Part shown: piece after piece, positions 1 to 7,431 of the stretch
Layout: each line of letters opens with the position of its first letter
Position numbering within the stretch: the first letter of the stretch is position 1
Source: a virus
IMG/VR virus record: IMGVR_UViG_3300047163_000012
Coordinates: 1 to 59,596 of that record
DNA length: 59,596 nucleotides
Reading direction: 5' to 3' (one strand)
Notes under the pieces: model-generated
The model's database searches: none
Seen by the model: only the letters and a program-made list of their open reading frames with translations
Told to the model about the DNA's origin: nothing
Program-made: the position numbers and the translations under genes

Positions 1-127
1 TTTTCTTTCTGCCGCCGCCGGAAGACAGAATCATCATCGCGCCGAATCAGAACTTGATCGTCGGACTTGAGACGCCGCCGTCGGCTGCCGCGCTTCTTTC
101 CGGATCAATTGTCGTCGAAGAACTTTT
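1..127. repeat. 127-bp terminal direct repeat, left copy
   Basis: Bases 1-127 are identical to 59470-59596. The overlap length equals a common maximum assembler k-mer, and fusing the two copies restores an open reading frame. I therefore read it as the overlap of a circularised contig and not as a biological terminal repeat. The true genome ends or headful start are not visible. Confidence 0.95.
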
Positions 128-131
128 CTAA
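1..131 (+). CDS. 3' end of structural protein split by the contig ends
   Basis: The reading frame with codons starting at base 3 runs into a TAA at 129-131 and continues the gene that starts at 59130. The joined product is 156 residues, and its C-terminus reads GLETPPSAAALLSGSIVVEE followed by LF. It is a small, beta-rich protein next to the tail fibre genes and the Ala/Ser repeat protein. The position suggests a fibre-associated or decoration protein, but I recognise no named domain. Confidence 0.9.
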   Translation, partial: FFLPPPEDRIIIAPNQNLIVGLETPPSAAALLSGSIVVEELF

Positions 132-140
132 AGGTTATCC

Positions 141-1670
141 ATGACAGCACCTTACGTCTTCCGAAGACCGTTCGACGCGAAGGTCTTCGGACGCCGTCAT
201 GGGTCGCGAGACTTCACGCGGCCAAACTATAAATACTTCATGGCGGCGACGCTTGCGTCGAAGGTATCAGTCAGCGCTGTCGGGAAACGCACCGCACCGG
301 CTGCCGGTTCGCTTTCAATTTCTCTAAACGGTATCGCGACGAACAGATCGACGGTTCGCCCTGCGGCGTCGCTTGGCGCAACGATTTCATATCTTGTCGC
401 TTCGAAGATAACGGCGCGACCTGCATCGTCGATCGGGATCACTGCTGGAACGTCGAACGTCAATGGTGCATTCGCTTTAATGTCTCTGACGATCGGAATG
501 CGTGCGGCTATCGCTGCGGTCGGAAATGGCATTTTCAAACCATCTTCGACGATCGGTGCGCGCGCCGGACAGCAAGATTCGGCGACACTAAATGCCGCAG
601 GACCGGCGAACCTTGGGATTATGGCTGGCATCGCAGTGAAGGGCGGCTTGTTTTATGCCATGTCGGCGATGCTTGGCGCGAAACTTTCTGCGACTGGAAA
701 CGGCGCAAGGTCGGCTTCTGCGGCTGCGACGCTTTCCGTGAAGGCTGGCGAGACAGGAACGGGCGCGCGATCTGCCACGGTCGCGGTGACATTCGGAATG
801 CGTGCCGGTATCTCGGCAGCTTCGATCGCGGCGGAAGTCGCAGCCGGTCTTCTGGCGACAGACGCCGTCGCTGGTATTTTTGCGCGACGAACTGAAAAGG
901 CCGGAAACGATCAGCATATCGACGCCGTCGCCGGGATGTCAGCCGTCGGCAACGCGATCGCGCGCGTCGCGGCAAGCATGGGAAGCCGATCTGGAATTAC
1001 CGCGACGAACAAAGCGACGCGCGTCGCATCTGCGCAGATCAGCGCCCGCGCCGGGGCAGTCGTAACTTCTGTCGTCACGCTTCGCCCGATTGGCACGATC
1101 GGAGTGATCCAAGGTTATTCGATCATCATTGGTCAGAAGTCTTTCGCAGCCGCGACAATTTCTGCGAAGGCAGGCATCGTCGCCACGGCCCGGAACGCGG
1201 CGCGTGCCGCGACGCTGATCGCAGCGATCGCAGGCGTGTCGTCGTCAACGCGAAAGACGATGCTTGCCGCAGCATCGTTCGGCGCAAAGGCATCTTCGGC
1301 GTCGGCGGTAAAGGCAACCCGGACCGCAGCTTCGACGCTCGGCGCGATCGTTCGAGAACAGCAACCCGTCGGAATGACGGCAACGATCGCCGCATTGATA
1401 GGACTTTCCGCGTCGGCAGATATCTCTCGCGCTGGCGTGCGATCGACGTTAGGCGCTTCGACGGGATTGTCAGCGGTGGCGCGGTCGCGCCTTCGGCCTA
1501 TCGTCAGTCTTTCGACATATGTCGGAATTCCATTCGCGACGGTTTCCGTCGTCTATCACACCGAAGCATTGCCCGGTTATACGCTGACGAATGCGATCGC
1601 GCGCGTCCGCGTTCTTGCCAACGATCTTTCGCGCTTCGGCGGCGTGCAATTCACACGACAGGACGAATGA
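141..1670 (+). CDS. Ala/Ser/Gly-rich repeat protein, putative fibre or appendage
   Basis: A 509-residue protein made almost entirely of degenerate units of about 20 residues. Each unit carries a G-x-(R/K)-A-G core followed by a short Ala/Gly linker and an Arg, for example GMRAG, SARAG and SAKAG. Residues 1-35 are more ordinary (RRPFDAKVFGRRHG), and the last 60 residues leave the pattern. Such alternating hydrophobic/small repeats fit a stacked beta-strand fibre. The ATG follows AAAGG by five bases and lies 9 bp after the preceding structural gene. It sits between fibre genes and lysis genes, so a virion role is likely. No enzymatic motif is seen, and the family is not recognised. Confidence 0.8.
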   Translation: MTAPYVFRRPFDAKVFGRRHGSRDFTRPNYKYFMAATLASKVSVSAVGKRTAPAAGSLSISLNGIATNRSTVRPAASLGATISYLVASKITARPASSIGITAGTSNVNGAFALMSLTIGMRAAIAAVGNGIFKPSSTIGARAGQQDSATLNAAGPANLGIMAGIAVKGGLFYAMSAMLGAKLSATGNGARSASAAATLSVKAGETGTGARSATVAVTFGMRAGISAASIAAEVAAGLLATDAVAGIFARRTEKAGNDQHIDAVAGMSAVGNAIARVAASMGSRSGITATNKATRVASAQISARAGAVVTSVVTLRPIGTIGVIQGYSIIIGQKSFAAATISAKAGIVATARNAARAATLIAAIAGVSSSTRKTMLAAASFGAKASSASAVKATRTAASTLGAIVREQQPVGMTATIAALIGLSASADISRAGVRSTLGASTGLSAVARSRLRPIVSLSTYVGIPFATVSVVYHTEALPGYTLTNAIARVRVLANDLSRFGGVQFTRQDE

Positions 1671-1671
1671 C

Positions 1672-1983
1672 ATGTATGTCGGAAATGATTTCTCTCCGGT
1701 CGATACTGGCGAAAAGATCGACCTCGCATTCGACTTCGTGAACGATCTTGTCAGCGGTGAGAATATCACCGCTGTCGCATGGTCGATCGCAACGCTTGAA
1801 GGGATCGACCTGACTCCTGAAAGCCACTTCGTTGACGTGCCAAGCGTCAGCGGCACTGTCGTCGCGCAACGTCTGACGAACTTCACAGTCGAAGCGCGGT
1901 ATCGAATCCAAGCGTTAGTCACCACAGATCGCGGCAACGAACTAAGCCTGTGGTCGCATTTCAACACTTACACGCCGGACTGA
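1672..1983 (+). CDS. Ig/Fn3-like small phage protein
   Basis: 103 residues beginning MYVGNDFSPVDTGEKIDLAF, with start ATG at 1672 just after the previous stop. It carries V-x-W-S-I, a P-x-S-H-F/L-V loop, and a closing YRIQALVTTDRGNELSLWSH strand pair. This pattern matches my recollection of small conserved proteins in rhizobial prophages encoded just upstream of lysis genes. The fold is probably an immunoglobulin or fibronectin-like beta sandwich. Its role is unknown; a virion-surface or fibre-attached protein is plausible. Confidence 0.7.
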   Translation: MYVGNDFSPVDTGEKIDLAFDFVNDLVSGENITAVAWSIATLEGIDLTPESHFVDVPSVSGTVVAQRLTNFTVEARYRIQALVTTDRGNELSLWSHFNTYTPD

Positions 1984-1987
1984 CATC

Positions 1988-2797
1988 ATGGGAACGACAG
2001 ACTTCGATTATGTGATGGGACTCGTTCTGAAATCCGAAGGCGGATATGTGAACAATCCGAAAGACCCCGGCGGACCGACGAACTTCGGAATCACATTGCG
2101 GGATTATTCTGAATTCAAAGGCCGCACCGTCACCGCGCTTGAAGTTCGCAACATGCCGCTATCGGATGCGCTGGCGATCTACCGCGTGAAATATAACAAG
2201 GGGATCAGCTTCGAAGCGTTGCGCGTCGGGTCTGATTATACCGTCATTGATTATGGCGTGAACTCCGGACTTGCGCGCCCGCCGCGCGTCGCCGCGACAT
2301 TGCTGCGCCGTCCGCTCGTTTCGAAAATGACGCCTGACATAGTGAAGGCGATCAATGACACCGATCCGAACAAGCTGATCGACGCGATGTGCGACGAACG
2401 CCTGCACTTCATGAAGGGAATCCAAGGCGGCGCGCTATGGGCGGAATTCGGCAAGGGCTGGAACACTCGCGTCGCCAGCGTGCGCGCGATTTCTCACAAG
2501 CTGGCGAATGGTCAGCAATCGTCAATCGTGCTGCCGCCGCAGGCGCAGGCTTCCGATTCTGCGAAGGCGATCCATGCGCCCGATCCGCATATCGTCGGCA
2601 AGATCAAGGCCGCGACCGGCGCTTCGGCAGCGACCGGCGGCGTAAGCAGCGCGCCGCATTCCCTTTTAATCGCCGGTTGCGTCGTCGCTGGCGTCGTGAT
2701 CATCGGCGGTGCGACGTATTATATTTATCAGCGACAAGTTAAAGCTGCGAACGACAAGGTCGAACTGCCGCCGGGTATGGTCCCGATCGCGGCCTAA
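1988..2797 (+). CDS. Endolysin, GH108 muramidase with C-terminal membrane anchor
   Basis: 269 residues. The N-terminus carries the GH108 (zliS-type) signature: SEGGY at about residues 16-20 with the catalytic Glu, then NNPKDPGGPTNFGIT. A peptidoglycan-binding-3-like segment follows (DYGVNSG, about 93-170). Residues 170-220 form an Ala/Ser linker, and about 223-246 make one hydrophobic helix (LLIAGCVVAGVVIIGGATYY) ending in a short basic tail. It cleaves the beta-1,4 glycan bond of peptidoglycan in family members. The C-terminal anchor is unusual, because phage endolysins are usually soluble or carry an N-terminal SAR segment. It lies 4 bp after the previous gene and immediately before the holin. 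Confidence 0.9.
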   Translation: MGTTDFDYVMGLVLKSEGGYVNNPKDPGGPTNFGITLRDYSEFKGRTVTALEVRNMPLSDALAIYRVKYNKGISFEALRVGSDYTVIDYGVNSGLARPPRVAATLLRRPLVSKMTPDIVKAINDTDPNKLIDAMCDERLHFMKGIQGGALWAEFGKGWNTRVASVRAISHKLANGQQSSIVLPPQAQASDSAKAIHAPDPHIVGKIKAATGASAATGGVSSAPHSLLIAGCVVAGVVIIGGATYYIYQRQVKAANDKVELPPGMVPIAA

Positions 2798-2811
2798 CGG
2801 GGAGCAAGGCA

Positions 2812-3423
2812 ATGGACTGGAAAGACATTGTCGGCCCGGTGCTTCAGGCATCTGCGCCGACACTCGGCGGACTTCTCGGCGGACTGATTCCGTTTCCGGG
2901 CGGCGCTATGATGGGGCAAGAACTCGGAACGATTCTCGCAAATCAGTTCGGCGTCCCGGCAACGCCGGAAGCCGTTAACAACGCGATCCAGAACACGCCG
3001 TCGGATTTGGCTGCGCAGAAGATCGCAGCGGCAGAAGCCGAAGCGACCGCGAAGTGGCCCGCGCTTGCGCAGATCGGCGTCGCCAATGCGCAGTCGAACG
3101 CGAGTCAGGCAGACTCTATCAACGCGACGATGAAAGCCGAACTTGCCGCCGGGCAGCGTTGGTATGCCTGGCGAAATCTTTATGGCTATTCCGTCGTGAT
3201 CGAAGTTTCGACGACATCGCTAGTCTTGGTTTACGGCATGGTCTTCGACGCCTATGTCATGAAAAATTTCATGAACAGCATGTCGTTCATTCTGTCGTGG
3301 TACGGGCTGCGCTTCGGCTTGCTCGGCTTTGTCGCCAACGCTGCGGCGAACGAAAAGGTCGCGGCAGTGACCGGCGAAGCACCGGGCATCGTCAAGAACA
3401 TCGCGAAGATTTTCGGCAAGTAA
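2812..3423 (+). CDS. Holin, GTA three-TM type
   Basis: 203 residues. The C-terminal half (ELAAGQRWYAWRN, then hydrophobic segments at about 127-147 and 155-177) matches the family of three-TM holins known from alphaproteobacterial gene-transfer agents (Holin of 3TMs, PF11351). The N-terminal half has a Gly/Pro/Met-rich hydrophobic stretch (GGLLGGLIPFPGGAMMG) and an Ala/Gln helix. It permeabilises the inner membrane so that the endolysin can work. Start ATG at 2812 follows a GGGGAG ribosome site. It sits directly after the endolysin gene. Confidence 0.85.
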   Translation: MDWKDIVGPVLQASAPTLGGLLGGLIPFPGGAMMGQELGTILANQFGVPATPEAVNNAIQNTPSDLAAQKIAAAEAEATAKWPALAQIGVANAQSNASQADSINATMKAELAAGQRWYAWRNLYGYSVVIEVSTTSLVLVYGMVFDAYVMKNFMNSMSFILSWYGLRFGLLGFVANAAANEKVAAVTGEAPGIVKNIAKIFGK

Positions 3424-3477
3424 CGACGACAAGGCGACGCCGGGCAGTCCGGCGTCGCTCTGCTATCGGGGCGGCAG

Positions 3478-3684
3478 ATGCAGGATTTTATCAATTGGGC
3501 GCAAGCGCTAGGTGCAGCCGGGACGCCGATCTTCGTCACTTTGTTCCTTTGGGAAAGAAATGATCGAAAGAAGGCAGAAGCGGAGAACCGAACACTCGCG
3601 CGAGACGTTGTCACTGCAATGGTAGGCGTCGATCGGACGCTGTCTAACGTGGCCGGACTGATCGGTATCCGGGGAGCAAAATGA
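3478..3684 (+). CDS. Small single-TM lysis-cassette protein
   Basis: 68 residues with one predicted membrane helix (ALGAAGTPIFVTLFLW, about 10-27) followed by a charged cytoplasmic or periplasmic helix rich in Arg, Lys and Glu. GGGG lies upstream of the ATG. Its position after holin and endolysin suggests an accessory holin or spanin-like role. No family is recognised. Confidence 0.7.
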   Translation: MQDFINWAQALGAAGTPIFVTLFLWERNDRKKAEAENRTLARDVVTAMVGVDRTLSNVAGLIGIRGAK

Positions 3685-3896
3685 AAATTATGCAGCGGCT
3701 TCATGACATCGTGTGTGGAACAAAGACACCGGAAATCGCGGACGCGATCACCGCCGTCCGAATTGTCAGCGATCGCACAAAGGAACTTAACGAAAAATTA
3801 GAACCTTATCTTGCCAGCGACGATCCGATGCGGGATTTCATGAATGATCTTCGGGCGCATCGACGGATGCAACGCAAGACAAGGGGAGCAAAATGA
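3681..3896 (+). CDS. Unknown small protein of the lysis cassette
   Basis: 71 residues, helical and highly charged, starting MKIMQRLHDIVCG. Its start overlaps the previous stop as ATGA, so it is probably translationally coupled. It has no signal peptide or membrane segment. The function is unknown. Confidence 0.65.
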   Translation: MKIMQRLHDIVCGTKTPEIADAITAVRIVSDRTKELNEKLEPYLASDDPMRDFMNDLRAHRRMQRKTRGAK

Positions 3897-4333
3897 CACT
3901 TAATCATTCGATTGTTCTTGAAGCGATCAATGCGCCGACTTCGATCGTCGGGTTCATGCTGATCGGTTTCATGTTTTGGTATGTCGTCGATACGCACAGC
4001 GACAAGGAAGGCCGCTCGATTTGGCGGTGTTGGCTCTGCGGTGATCTTGATCAGCGGTTACAGTTCGGCGTCGCGATGTTCTTTCTATTTTTAGGAACGG
4101 GGATCGTGCGCGGATGGGCTTGGGTGTTTCGCCACATCGTCAACAGCGGCAGCCAATTCCCGATCGACGGCGGTTCGAAATGGCAGATCATTGGCGGGTT
4201 CGTCACGCTTGCGGCGATGCTCTGTTTAGTCCGGATCGTTACGATCGCCCGGTTCGGCAAGTGGCCTTGGCGGATCGCGACGATCGTCGCGGCAGCGTCG
4301 GCGATCGGCACGTTCTACCTTCCGCCATTTTAA
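3893..4333 (+). CDS. Multi-spanning membrane protein, last gene of the lysis cassette
   Basis: 146 residues with about four hydrophobic segments (IVGFMLIGFMFWYVV; FGVAMFFLFLGTGIV; IIGGFVTLAAMLCLV; IATIVAAASAIGTF). The start overlaps the upstream gene as ATGA. A WRCWLCGDLDQR loop carries two Cys. It could be a second holin, an antiholin or a superinfection-exclusion protein; the sequence does not decide between these. It is the last gene before the strong terminator at 4394. Confidence 0.7.
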   Translation: MTLNHSIVLEAINAPTSIVGFMLIGFMFWYVVDTHSDKEGRSIWRCWLCGDLDQRLQFGVAMFFLFLGTGIVRGWAWVFRHIVNSGSQFPIDGGSKWQIIGGFVTLAAMLCLVRIVTIARFGKWPWRIATIVAAASAIGTFYLPPF

Positions 4334-4393
4334 GGATTAGCCGCCTTCCGGACGGCTGATAGGTGCGGGGAACCGCATTTTCCCGGTGTAACT

Positions 4394-4423
4394 GACCCGC
4401 GCTTCGGCGCGGGTCTTTTTTTT
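4394..4423 (+). terminator. Strong rho-independent terminator of the late/lysis transcript
   Basis: Perfect 9-bp stem (GACCCGCGC / GCGCGGGTC) with a TTCG tetraloop, followed by eight T. It lies 60 bp past the last plus-strand gene and faces the minus-strand operon that ends at 4609. Confidence 0.95.
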
Positions 4424-4608
4424 CGTGGTCTGCCGCCCGGCTGGCGTCACAGGGTTCGGTTTCAGGGACCGGACCTGCCAGCGGAAGGCTGCACGGACAG
4501 GCCGCTGGACGGCCTTCTAATGGCCGCGAAAAACCCCGCCGCCGTGGCATGGCGACAGGGTTCCGGGTTTGAGCAATGAGGCCGGGCGCTTGGCACCGCC
4601 CGGCTGCC
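4424..4608. other. Convergent intergenic region
   Basis: 185 bp between the convergent plus and minus operons. It holds GC-rich inverted repeats, including GCCGGGCG/CGCCCGGC around 4581-4604, but no long T tract reading leftward. The minus operon therefore has no clear intrinsic terminator here. No gene is seen. Confidence 0.5.
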
Positions 4609-5094
4609 TTAATCTGATTCCGGCTTCGGCTGCCGGTCAAGCTTTAACGCTTTCTCGGCTTCGGCCTTGGCGCGTTTCAGCAAGGTCCGGGGATCACCGC
4701 CGCCGACGCTGCCGATCTGGCGTCCGTCCACTTCGATCCAGATCATCCGGCCAAGCGGCGTCCCGTTGTCTTCGACAAGTCGCGCTTCCCTGCCGCCCGG
4801 CAAACTGCCGAAGATGCTGCCGCGCGACATCCGAACCCATGTCACCGGGCGACGATCTTCAAGCTTGATCGCAGGGTGTCCCGTCGGCGTGAAGACATCG
4901 CCAGTCACGCCGCACACTTCGAAGTCGGGATGCACAAGGTAAAGAATGCAGCCGTGCTTCGTGACGTGACGCGATCCGCAGTGTCGGCGAAGCCGATCGA
5001 CGATCGTGTCGTAAGGCGTCGTCTGTTTTCCCGTCGCCCAATAGTTCCCGGTGTAAGCCATGACGACATAATTCGATGTGTCGATGTCACTCAT
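4609..5094 (-). CDS. Unknown phage protein
   Basis: 161 residues starting MSDIDTSNYVVMAYTGNYWA. The start ATG overlaps the preceding stop as ATGA, which is why I prefer it to the ATG at 5109. It has an N-terminal alpha/beta-looking part, a Gly-rich GSVGGGDPRTLLKRAK segment and a Lys/Glu helix at the end. It is the last gene of the long minus-strand operon. No family is recognised. Confidence 0.7.
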   Translation of the reverse strand: MSDIDTSNYVVMAYTGNYWATGKQTTPYDTIVDRLRRHCGSRHVTKHGCILYLVHPDFEVCGVTGDVFTPTGHPAIKLEDRRPVTWVRMSRGSIFGSLPGGREARLVEDNGTPLGRMIWIEVDGRQIGSVGGGDPRTLLKRAKAEAEKALKLDRQPKPESD

Positions 5095-5309
5095 TGCGCG
5101 GACTCCCATGCTTCAAGGATCGGGAACGCGCGCGCCTTGCGTGCCTGTTCGTCCGCCGCTTGCGCGATCTTCATCTGCGCAGCCGTCAGCTTCGGACGGT
5201 GGAAGTGCGACGTGCGACGCGGCCTTGTGAACTTGTGATCACGCCAAGCGGCAGCGCGGATCGAAGGCGGTATCTTTAAGAAGTCGGGGATGTCTAGTTC
5301 GTGTGTCAT
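5091..5309 (-). CDS. Unknown small basic protein
   Basis: 72 residues with Arg/His/Lys-rich central part (RRTSHFHRPKLTAAQMK) and a C-terminal helix. It is translationally coupled to the downstream gene at 5094. The function is unknown. Confidence 0.65.
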   Translation of the reverse strand: MTHELDIPDFLKIPPSIRAAAWRDHKFTRPRRTSHFHRPKLTAAQMKIAQAADEQARKARAFPILEAWESAQ

Positions 5310-5532
5310 TGTTTCGTGTCCAGTCCTTGTCGCCGGTTAATTCCGATCGACAAAGACATTCTACCACGAAAAAATTCGGGGCTTATTTTCCGACGCTGTT
5401 TTGCGAGTCGTCGCGATTGATGTCGTTAAAGAAAATCGCCGCGAAAATAATTTGAAACATGCTTTTCATTGGACTTCTTGAATCGCGTTTTTGATTCGAT
5501 CAATGACTTAGCGCGAATCCATCGCGCCATTC
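5310..5532. other. AT-richer intergenic gap in the minus operon
   Basis: 223 bp without a convincing gene. A 34-codon minus-strand frame (5426-5530) exists but has a poorly placed ribosome site. Reading leftward, TAGAAT near 5358-5363 resembles a -10 element, without a matching -35. The stretch is visibly more AT-rich than the flanking genes and may hold an internal promoter. Confidence 0.35.
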
Positions 5533-5859
5533 CTAAGAGTCCGAAGTAACAAATCGTGAGAGTCCGCGTCTCTGCGATTTTGTTTTGAAATTGCTTTTCG
5601 TCGGCTTGCGTTCGATCTGCACGGCGCGGCGCGACCATATTTCCCATTCGGTAAACGTGCATTCAAGTTTGACGCCGAAGGTCCGCATCTTGCCGCGAAA
5701 ATAAACGACAGTCCCGTCGAACTTCCGATCGACGACGTGTCGCGTCTCGCCGTTATGTTCTGTCTTAACGCGCCAAGACGTTCCGGGTATCGGCTGCCGA
5801 TCCGCTACGCTTGCCCGGATTGAGTGCAGGCGCATATTCGACTCGTTCGACTCTGACAT
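5533..5859 (-). CDS. Unknown phage protein overlapping the RlpA-like gene
   Basis: 108 residues from the ATG at 5859, chosen because GGAG stands eight bases upstream; a later ATG at 5835 is also possible. Its first 95 bp overlap the RlpA-like gene in another frame. The middle (VVDRKFDGTVVYFRGKMRTF) looks like a small beta-barrel, and the C-terminus is basic. The function is unknown. Confidence 0.55.
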   Translation of the reverse strand: MSESNESNMRLHSIRASVADRQPIPGTSWRVKTEHNGETRHVVDRKFDGTVVYFRGKMRTFGVKLECTFTEWEIWSRRAVQIERKPTKSNFKTKSQRRGLSRFVTSDS

Positions 5860-6223
5860 ATCCGACTCCATTGATGCCAAGTGCTTTCGCGCCCGGCGGC
5901 GTCAGGTCGATCACTCGACCGTTGTGAAAAGGTCCGCGATCGTTCACGCGGCATTCGATCGACCTGCCGTTATGAGTGACGCGCAAGATAGTTCCGAAAT
6001 CTTCGACGCGGTGCGCGCATGTCGATCGACCGTGTTCGTCAACATGGTATGGCAGGAAGATTTCGCCGTTCGCGGTGCGGCTGCCTTCCCAATAGATTGA
6101 AGCTTCTCCGGATTGCGGTTCGCGCTTCATAATGTCTAACCATCGCTGCAAAAATGTCGGCTCTGCGCACGCCGAGATCGGCAGCAACGCGACGACAAAA
6201 GCGATCTGGATCATTTTTATCAT
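5765..6223 (-). CDS. RlpA-like lipoprotein, putative lytic transglycosylase
   Basis: 152 residues. A signal peptide (MIKMIQIAFVVALLPISAC) ends in a plausible lipobox (I-S-A-C). The mature part has the double-psi beta-barrel signature of RlpA: GEASIYWEG, TANGEIF, DFGTILRVTHNGRSIECRV, NDRGPFHNGRVIDLT, GAKALGINGVGYVRVERVEY. RlpA family members are outer-membrane lipoproteins that cleave peptidoglycan glycan strands. It is shorter than cellular RlpA and lacks a SPOR domain. The start lies a few bases after a terminator, with a weak ribosome site. A role in peptidoglycan remodelling during infection is inferred. Confidence 0.8.
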   Translation of the reverse strand: MIKMIQIAFVVALLPISACAEPTFLQRWLDIMKREPQSGEASIYWEGSRTANGEIFLPYHVDEHGRSTCAHRVEDFGTILRVTHNGRSIECRVNDRGPFHNGRVIDLTPPGAKALGINGVGYVRVERVEYAPALNPGKRSGSAADTRNVLAR

Positions 6224-6226
6224 CTG

Positions 6227-6253
6227 AAAAAAACCGCCCGGTTTCCCGGACGG
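6227..6253 (-). terminator. Rho-independent terminator after the outer-membrane protein gene
   Basis: Reading leftward, an 8-bp stem (CCGTCCGG/CCGGGCGG, one G-T pair) with a GAAA loop is followed by seven T. It separates the porin-like gene from the RlpA-like gene and should lower expression of the genes beyond it. Confidence 0.9.
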
Positions 6254-6274
6254 CTTCCTTTCGGTTTCAGAGAT

Positions 6275-7081
6275 TTACGAACCGAACTTGTAATCGACGC
6301 CGAACTTGATCGTGTGGAAGTCGTCGCGCTGGTTCGCCATGAAGTTGACAGGCGTTTTCGCGACGACAGCATTCATCGCGTCGGTATGGCTGCCGAAATC
6401 CAGATATTCATACTTCGTGAAAATCGTCAGATTGCGCGCGATGCCATATTCAGCGCCAACGCCGACGACGTAGCCGAACTTCGTGTCAGACATCCCGGCG
6501 ACGACCGACGTTCCGATCGGTGCAGGTGCGCCAAGAACGATCGACGTGCTGTCGGTGATCTTGCCATATGCGCCGCCGCCCGTAACGAACAGAAGCAAAC
6601 GATCGACCGGCGTGAAGCCGACCTTTCCGCGAATGGTGCCATACCATTCCAGATTCGAAGCGCCGTTCGTCGTCAGACTGAAAGGCGCGCCAAGCGGCGC
6701 GGCTGAAAGAACTCGCGAGTCGCTTCCCTGGAGTGCAGAGCCTTGGAAGTCGGCTTCGAGTCCATAGACCCATGATCCGAATTGATGATCATAACCGATC
6801 TGCGCACCGCCGATGAATCCCTTCGCGTTCGGATTCGGTGACGACACTGCGCCTGTCGCGACGACAAGCGCGCCAATCGCGTTAGCGCCGGACACGGCGT
6901 CACCACGATCGGAGAAGCCATAGCCGCCGTTCAAGCCGATATGAAAGCCGCTCCAATTGTAAACGGACTCAGCTGCTGACGGTGCCTTCTGATATGTCGG
7001 GAAGTCAGCGGCACGCGCCGCCGAACCCAACGTCAACGCGACACATGCCGCGCCAATAATTCCCCAAGATAAAAAACGCAT
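6275..7081 (-). CDS. Phage-encoded outer-membrane beta-barrel protein (Omp25/31-like)
   Basis: 268 residues from the ATG at 7081, selected because GGAGAAAG lies about seven bases upstream and a classic signal peptide follows (hydrophobic GIIGAACVALTLGSA, cleavage after ARA). The mature protein starts ADFPTYQKAP and shows the alphaproteobacterial opacity-porin pattern: YNWSGFHIGLNGGYGF, GGAQIGYDHQFGSWVYGLEADFQGS, TIRGKVGF, YVVGVGAEYGI, TIFTKYEYLDFG, HTIKFGVDYKFGS with a terminal aromatic-rich strand. The predicted location is the outer membrane, as an eight-stranded barrel. Such proteins are normally chromosomal. A role in superinfection exclusion, receptor replacement or host-surface change is inferred. 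Its own terminator suggests high expression. Confidence 0.85.
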   Translation of the reverse strand: MRFLSWGIIGAACVALTLGSAARAADFPTYQKAPSAAESVYNWSGFHIGLNGGYGFSDRGDAVSGANAIGALVVATGAVSSPNPNAKGFIGGAQIGYDHQFGSWVYGLEADFQGSALQGSDSRVLSAAPLGAPFSLTTNGASNLEWYGTIRGKVGFTPVDRLLLFVTGGGAYGKITDSTSIVLGAPAPIGTSVVAGMSDTKFGYVVGVGAEYGIARNLTIFTKYEYLDFGSHTDAMNAVVAKTPVNFMANQRDDFHTIKFGVDYKFGS

Positions 7082-7125
7082 TTTGTCTTTCTCCATTTTG
7101 AATCCGGGTGATCTGCCCGGTCTTA

Positions 7126-7431
7126 TCATCCGCCGCGCGCGACGGAATTATTAGCTGGCGAAATATCGCCCGGCTTTAACGGATGCAATCCAGCGACACG
7201 TTCACACCATAAGAACGCTGCCGCGCGATCGCTGAAACTTCCGCCGCGTTTCCATTCGCCGGATTGCGGATCGGCGTGTGGATAGCAGGCATAATCATAA
7301 TCAATGACGAACGCGATAACTTCGCCCGACTCGGTGACAAGGTCTTCGCATTCGGTGAATTCGCAGACGCCTTCAACGAAGACTCCTTTTTCGTCGTCGT
7401 TTAATTTGACTGGTTTCCACTCGGCAGCCAT
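7126..7431 (-). CDS. Unknown acidic protein
   Basis: 101 residues starting MAAEWKPVKLNDDEKGVFVE. It contains several acidic loops and CYPHADPQSGEWKRGG. It overlaps the upstream gene by 31 bp. Its stop overlaps an ATG upstream of the porin-like gene, so the two may be coupled. The function is unknown. Confidence 0.6.
   Translation of the reverse strand: MAAEWKPVKLNDDEKGVFVEGVCEFTECEDLVTESGEVIAFVIDYDYACYPHADPQSGEWKRGGSFSDRAAAFLWCERVAGLHPLKPGDISPANNSVARGG

Noticed and set aside
1-127. True short direct terminal repeat of the virion DNA
   Set aside because: The length equals a standard assembler k-mer and the repeat lies in the middle of a gene, so assembly overlap is the simpler reading.
5426-5530. 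34-codon minus-strand gene
   Set aside because: The only AGGA touches the ATG without spacing and the composition is not phage-like.
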